Of a stretch of 8,308 nt of DNA, positions 5,183 to 8,308 are shown one piece after another. This stretch comes from Chloroflexota bacterium (lineage in GTDB: Bacteria; Chloroflexota; Limnocylindria; Limnocylindrales; CSP1-4), in assembly GCA_017882025.1 (NCBI GenBank), contig JADGQG010000081.1:1-8308 (forward strand), given 5' to 3'. The notes under the pieces were generated by a model. The model worked only from the letters and a program-made list of their open reading frames with translations, did not search any database and was not told where the DNA came from. The translations under genes and the position numbers were made by a program. Numbering within the stretch: the stretch's first letter is position 1; each line of letters begins with the position of its first letter.

Positions 5183-6674
5183 GGCGGCCGTGGCACTCCC
5201 GATCGCGCGACGCGCGACCAGACTCTCGCTGCCGCTCGTCGGCGCGTTCACCGTGGGCGCGATCGCCTACGGCGGCCTGTACACGTTCCCGGCGATCTCG
5301 GTCGCGTTCGCGGAGGAGTTCGGGATCAGCCGGACCCTCGCCGTGACGCCCTGGACCATGTTCCTCGTTGTCACGGCCGTCGCGAGCCCGCTCCTGGGCC
5401 GGGCCTACGACGAATGGGCCGACCGCGACCTCCTGACGGCGTCGATGGTCCTCCTTGCCGCGGGCTGGCTGGCGGTCTACCTCGCGCGCGACATCTCGCT
5501 CGTGATCCTCGCCTACGCGGTCTTCATGGCGCTCGGGCTGCAACTCTCGTTCATCGGGACCTCCACCGCGATCGCCCGGCGATATGCCGGAATGTCGGGC
5601 CTCGCGCTGGGGATCGCCTACGCCGGCCCGGGGATCGGGGTCGCGATCGCCCTGCCCATCGCCGGCGGACTGATCCAGACGGCCGGCTGGCGGTCGGCGT
5701 CCCTCGTCTTCCTGGCGACCTGCCTGGTGGGCGTCGCGTTCGTCTGGCTGATGACCAGCGGGCCCGCGATCGTCGTGCCGGCCCGCCGCCCCGACCGGCG
5801 CCGCACCTCGGCGCCCTCCGACGTGCGCGGCGCCGCCCCGGCTCGGGCACCGTCGTCGGCGCCTGCGCCGGTGTCGATGACCGCCGAGCATCGGCCCCTC
5901 GCGGTCGGCGAGCCGCTCAGCGCGGGCCGGCCCAGCACGCGCTCGACGGAGGCCGGTCTCGCGGCTCGCGCCTCGGGCCTGCACGAGCCATCGGCCCCCG
6001 GCGCCGTCTCCGCGGCGCACGAGGTGCTCCCGATCGGCAGCGGCGAGCACGCGCACAGCGTGCGGCGCGTCGTCCGCACCCGGCGGTTCTGGCTCCTCTT
6101 TGCCGGCGCCGCGGCGATTGGCGTCTTCGACGAGGGCCTCCTCCAGGCGTTCATCCCGAGCGCGGTCAAGAGTGGCCTCGGCGCCGAGTGGGCAGCCGCA
6201 GCGCTGGGGCTCCAGTCGCTGGCGTACGTCGGCGGCCAGATTGTCGGGGGCGGGCTCTCCGATCGACTCGGCCGGCGGATCGTGGGTGTCGTCGCCGCAG
6301 TCGCGGTCGCCGGAGGGGTCGTGGCGGCCCTCGGGCTCGTGGCCTCCGCGCCGGGGCTGGCGATTGCCGGCGTCATCCTCCACGGCATCGGGACCGGCGC
6401 GACGATCGCCGTCCGGTCGGCGGCATTCGGTGACGTATTCGGCGGGCCGAACTTCGGGTCGATCTTCGGGCTGCTCGGAGTGGCCTACCCGGTTGGCGGC
6501 ACGCTGGCGGTATACGTGGGCGCGATCGCCTTCGACACCACCGGCTCGTATCTCCCGCTCATCCCGGTCGTCATCGCCGCGCTGGGGCTCTGGTCGGTGG
6601 CGTTGTGGATCGCGGGCCCACGGCGCTCGCCGGCGACGGTCGCCGGCGCGGCACCGGGCGAACGCCCAGCCTGA
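5181..6674 (+). CDS. Major facilitator superfamily transporter, OFA/monocarboxylate-like, with a long central loop
   Basis: This 497-residue membrane protein has about 12 predicted hydrophobic helices in two halves (about 15-193 and 300-480). The loop 2-3 motif A is degenerate (GRAYDEWADRD, 73-83), while the equivalent loop 8-9 motif is well kept (GGLSDRLGRR, 357-366). The GWR triplet at 169-171 and the overall style resemble oxalate/formate antiporter and monocarboxylate transporter relatives; the substrate cannot be read from sequence. The central cytoplasmic loop between helices 6 and 7 is about 105 residues (about 195-300), rich in Ala, Pro, Ser and Arg, and lacks recognisable domains; most relatives have about half that. 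No Shine-Dalgarno site is well placed for ATG 5181. A TAGGAT box suggests that GTG 5190, giving a protein starting MALPIARR, may be the true leaderless start. The gene is divergent from the cyclase-ATPase gene, and 136 bases separate it from the ferritin gene. Confidence 0.88.
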   Translation: MAAVALPIARRATRLSLPLVGAFTVGAIAYGGLYTFPAISVAFAEEFGISRTLAVTPWTMFLVVTAVASPLLGRAYDEWADRDLLTASMVLLAAGWLAVYLARDISLVILAYAVFMALGLQLSFIGTSTAIARRYAGMSGLALGIAYAGPGIGVAIALPIAGGLIQTAGWRSASLVFLATCLVGVAFVWLMTSGPAIVVPARRPDRRRTSAPSDVRGAAPARAPSSAPAPVSMTAEHRPLAVGEPLSAGRPSTRSTEAGLAARASGLHEPSAPGAVSAAHEVLPIGSGEHAHSVRRVVRTRRFWLLFAGAAAIGVFDEGLLQAFIPSAVKSGLGAEWAAAALGLQSLAYVGGQIVGGGLSDRLGRRIVGVVAAVAVAGGVVAALGLVASAPGLAIAGVILHGIGTGATIAVRSAAFGDVFGGPNFGSIFGLLGVAYPVGGTLAVYVGAIAFDTTGSYLPLIPVVIAALGLWSVALWIAGPRRSPATVAGAAPGERPA

Positions 6675-6732
6675 CCCGCGTTCGATCGGCGACCGGAGCG
6701 GGGACGCGGATCGTCCCGTACCGGGGGACGTG

Positions 6733-6756
6733 GGACGAGCCGGACGCGGCTCGTTC
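6733..6756 (+). terminator. Hairpin between the transporter and ferritin genes (possible terminator or operator)
   Basis: The arms GGACGAGCC and GGCTCGTTC pair over nine positions (one G-U) around the loop GGACGC, 58 bases after the transporter stop and about 43 bases before the proposed -10 of the ferritin gene. A second, 6-bp hairpin (CGTCCC/GGGACG, 6712-6730) stands just before it. Neither is followed by a T-run, so termination is a guess from position and stem strength. The palindrome could equally be a metal-regulator site. Confidence 0.3.
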
Positions 6757-6798
6757 GAGGATGCCACCGCGTCGAGCCGGCCGCGCCCGACCAGCGTG

Positions 6799-6804
6799 TA
6801 GGCT
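6799..6804 (+). promoter_or_regulatory. Candidate -10 box for a leaderless ferritin-exporter mRNA
   Basis: TAGGCT matches TANNNT and stands 6 bases before the ATG at 6811, so the transcript would begin at the start codon. There is no Shine-Dalgarno-like sequence within 5-12 bases of the ATG, which fits leaderless initiation. The -35 region shows no good match. Confidence 0.4.
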
Positions 6805-6810
6805 GCACTG

Positions 6811-7956
6811 ATGCGCAACAACGGACCGGATGCGCCGCCGGGCGCGGCGGACATCGCCCGCTACCGGACGAACCTGCAGGGCGAGATTGACGGGGCGGCA
6901 ATCTACGAGGTGATGGCGGCCGCAGAGAAGGACCCGGCCCTCCGGGAGCTGTACCGCCGGCTCGCGGAGACCGAGACCCGCCACGGCGGAGTCTGGCGCG
7001 AGCGGCTGGAGGCCGCGGGCATCGCCACTCTGCCGCTTGGACCATCCTGGCGCACCAGGATCCTCATGTGGATCGCCCGGCGATTCGGCCCGGCGGCGGT
7101 CGTCGCCTCGATCGCCGAGAAGGAATCGACCGACCAGCTGATGTACGACGCGCAGCCGGAGGCCACGTCGAGCATGCCGGCCGACGAGCGGTCGCACGCC
7201 CGGCTCCTGCGCGAGCTGGCCCACGGGGGCGGCCTCGAGGGCGGCACCGTGGCACGGATCGAAGGGCGCCACCGGATGAGCGGGGGCAACGCCCTGCGCG
7301 CCGCGGTCCTCGGCGCCAACGACGGGCTGGTCTCGAACCTCAGCCTCTCGATGGGCGTCGCCGGCGCGTCGGGCGGCGGTGCCGCGGTCCTTGTCGCGGG
7401 CTTCGCGGGCCTCCTCGCCGGCGCGCTCTCGATGGCGATCGGTGAGTGGTTGTCGGTCCAGAGTGCGCGCGAGCTGTACGCCCACCAGATCGCGGTCGAG
7501 CGCGAGGAGCTCGTCCAGGTTCCGCAGGAGGAAGAGGAGGAGCTGGCCCTCATCTACCAGGCCAAGGGCCTCTCGGCCGAGCAGGCCCGGGCGACGGCCC
7601 ACTCGATCGTGGCCGGCGACGCGGGCCGTGCGCTCGATACGCTGGCGCGGGAGGAACTCGGCATCGACCCGGATGCGCTCGGCGGTTCCGCCTGGGTTGC
7701 GGCCGGCACGTCATTCTGCCTGTTCGCCCTGGGCGCGAGCGTGCCAATCCTTCCCTTCCTGGTCGCGAGCGGCCTGCCGGCGATCGTCGGGTCGGTCGTG
7801 GTCAGCGTGGTGGCGCTCATGGCGGTCGGCGCCGCGATCACGATCGTGACCGGCGCGAGCGCGCTCCGATCGGGCGCGCGCCAGGTCGCCCTCGGTCTCG
7901 CGGCGGCCGCGATCACCTTTGGTCTCGGCAGCCTCGTCGGGGCGGCCGTCCACTAG
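6811..7956 (+). CDS. mbfA: Membrane-bound ferritin: rubrerythrin-like domain fused to a VIT1/CCC1 metal transporter
   Basis: This 381-residue protein joins two domains. Residues about 14-136 form a four-helix ferritin-like di-iron domain with ligands visible as Glu25, Glu55-x-x-His58 (ETRH), a Glu in the EKES segment (103-106) and Glu126-x-x-His129 (ERSH). From about 160 on is a VIT1/CCC1 transporter with about five membrane helices (about 163-185, 188-212, 296-318, 322-346, 356-379). It includes the first-helix motif VLGANDGLVSN with Asp171, the GEWLSVQSARE segment (211-221), and a soluble, acid-rich stretch with QEEEEE at 239-244, as in the metal-binding helices of VIT1. In the characterised alphaproteobacterial MbfA proteins this architecture exports iron (and manganese) and protects against peroxide and iron overload; the same role is inferred here. 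Length and domain order match MbfA. It has its own proposed leaderless promoter, so co-transcription with the upstream transporter is not required. Confidence 0.92.
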   Translation: MRNNGPDAPPGAADIARYRTNLQGEIDGAAIYEVMAAAEKDPALRELYRRLAETETRHGGVWRERLEAAGIATLPLGPSWRTRILMWIARRFGPAAVVASIAEKESTDQLMYDAQPEATSSMPADERSHARLLRELAHGGGLEGGTVARIEGRHRMSGGNALRAAVLGANDGLVSNLSLSMGVAGASGGGAAVLVAGFAGLLAGALSMAIGEWLSVQSARELYAHQIAVEREELVQVPQEEEEELALIYQAKGLSAEQARATAHSIVAGDAGRALDTLAREELGIDPDALGGSAWVAAGTSFCLFALGASVPILPFLVASGLPAIVGSVVVSVVALMAVGAAITIVTGASALRSGARQVALGLAAAAITFGLGSLVGAAVH

Positions 7957-8170
7957 CGGTCGCCCCATGGCCGGCCGATGACGCTTGCGTCGTAGAGGCG
8001 GCCTCGGCCAGGATCTCGCCGGGCGACTTGAGCCACCTTCTCGGGTCGCGGCTCAACCTGAACATCGCGGTCGGTGGGGCCGAAGGCCGTCGTTACGCCA
8101 GACCCCGGTCTGCTGCCTTGTGGTCGGGATTCTCGCGATCGTCCGATTCGCAGAGGCGACGACGCCCCGA

Positions 8171-8188
8171 GACCCGTCACCACGGGTT
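8171..8188 (+). terminator. Seven-base-pair hairpin, possible terminator for the ferritin gene
   Basis: GACCCGT-CACC-ACGGGTT forms seven pairs (the outermost G-U) with a four-base loop in plus-strand RNA, followed by CGTTCGG. The minus-strand copy loses the outer pair. It lies about 215 bases after the ferritin stop, farther than usual, and has only scattered T after it, so the call is tentative. Confidence 0.25.
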
Positions 8189-8240
8189 CGTTCGGATCGG
8201 GACCGCTACGGTCAATGACCGTCTGGCAGGGCTGCATTGC

Positions 8241-8253
8241 GGGCCCAGGGCCC
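8241..8253 (-). terminator. Compact GC hairpin just after a possible minus-strand gene end
   Basis: GGGCC and GGCCC pair around a three-base loop, ten bases beyond the TAG at 8264-8266 when read on the minus strand. No T-run follows, so it is a terminator candidate by position only. Confidence 0.25.
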
Positions 8254-8263
8254 AAATCGGCAA

Positions 8264-8308
8264 CTAGCCCAGGACGACCCGGACCCGGTGCGTGGCACCG
8301 TCGTCGGC
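8264..8308 (-). CDS. Possible C-terminal end of a convergent gene entering from the right edge
   Basis: The minus strand reads 14 codons and a TAG: ADDGATHRVRVVLG, then stop. The alternating charged/hydrophobic end looks like a final beta strand of a real protein, and a small GC hairpin follows within ten bases. This is too short to assign a family, and chance coding in GC-rich DNA is possible. No other gene occupies this end of the window. Confidence 0.3.
   Translation of the reverse strand, partial: ADDGATHRVRVVLG

Larger units (their letters stand above)
7957..8263. other. Intergenic region with clustered short hairpins and no convincing gene
   Basis: Open frames crossing this stretch on either strand give low-complexity, arginine/proline-rich peptides with no family resemblance, and I find no tRNA-like fold. 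It does hold a row of short stem-loops: ATGACG/CGTCGT (7978-7993, loop CTTG, flanked by an outer GGCCGA/TCGGCC pair), CAGAC/GTCTG (8099-8112), GACCCGT/ACGGGTT (8171-8188), two overlapping alternatives built from GACCG-CGGTC-GACCG (8201-8222), and GGGCC/GGCCC (8241-8253). They may mark a terminator zone between convergent genes or a small RNA. Confidence 0.4.

Noticed and set aside
5067..6854. A 595-codon open frame on the minus strand opposite the transporter
   Set aside because: It is highly charged, repetitive Arg/Gly/Asp sequence opposite a gene with clear membrane helices; it is a shadow of codon bias.
8180..8200. A GGGTTCGTTC segment resembling a tRNA T-arm
   Set aside because: The T-loop consensus GTTCGANTC is not met, and no acceptor, D or anticodon stems can be placed around it.
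7953..8255. A 100-codon minus-strand open frame downstream of the ferritin gene
   Set aside because: It overlaps the ferritin stop, has no ribosome site or family motifs, and its composition is typical of chance frames here.

Overview
The window is very GC-rich bacterial DNA with dense, mostly non-overlapping protein genes and long antisense open frames that come from GC bias. Three things suggest a high-GC soil or aquatic bacterium, most likely Chloroflexota, with Actinomycetota as the alternative: a long-form EpsC-like serine acetyltransferase, a zinc-ribbon/cyclase/ATPase/TPR protein of about 1,090 residues, and start codons that appear leaderless. This placement is inferred from gene style, not from a marker gene.

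Layout: the left part is on the minus strand. It reads, in transcription order, the cyclase-ATPase gene (5074 to 1808), a decayed oxidoreductase fragment (about 1751 to 1617), a roughly 400-base non-coding stretch with several hairpins, cysE (1198 to 350) and the first 112 codons of cysK (336 to beyond the window edge). cysE and cysK are 13 bases apart with a stop/Shine-Dalgarno overlap, so they form a cysteine-synthesis operon. CysE makes O-acetylserine and CysK turns it into cysteine. The CysE C-terminus ends in DFVI, the kind of isoleucine tail that docks into the CysK active site.

A 106-base divergent intergenic region (5075-5180) separates the cyclase gene from two plus-strand genes: a major facilitator transporter with a very long central loop (5181-6674), and a membrane-bound ferritin of the MbfA/Er-VIT1 type (6811-7956), a likely iron/manganese exporter. 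Both plus-strand genes have a TAGGNT box 6-7 bases before a start codon and no good Shine-Dalgarno site, which suggests leaderless transcripts.

The right end (7957-8263) has no convincing gene but holds several short hairpins between the ferritin gene and what may be the last 14 codons of a convergent minus-strand gene.

I do not see a clear new multi-gene system such as defence, a mobile element, a CRISPR array or a biosynthetic cluster. The points most worth a second look are the structured cysE leader with its neighbouring pseudogene, the cyclase domain lacking both usual purine-recognition residues, the paired leaderless-promoter pattern, and the CysE tail.
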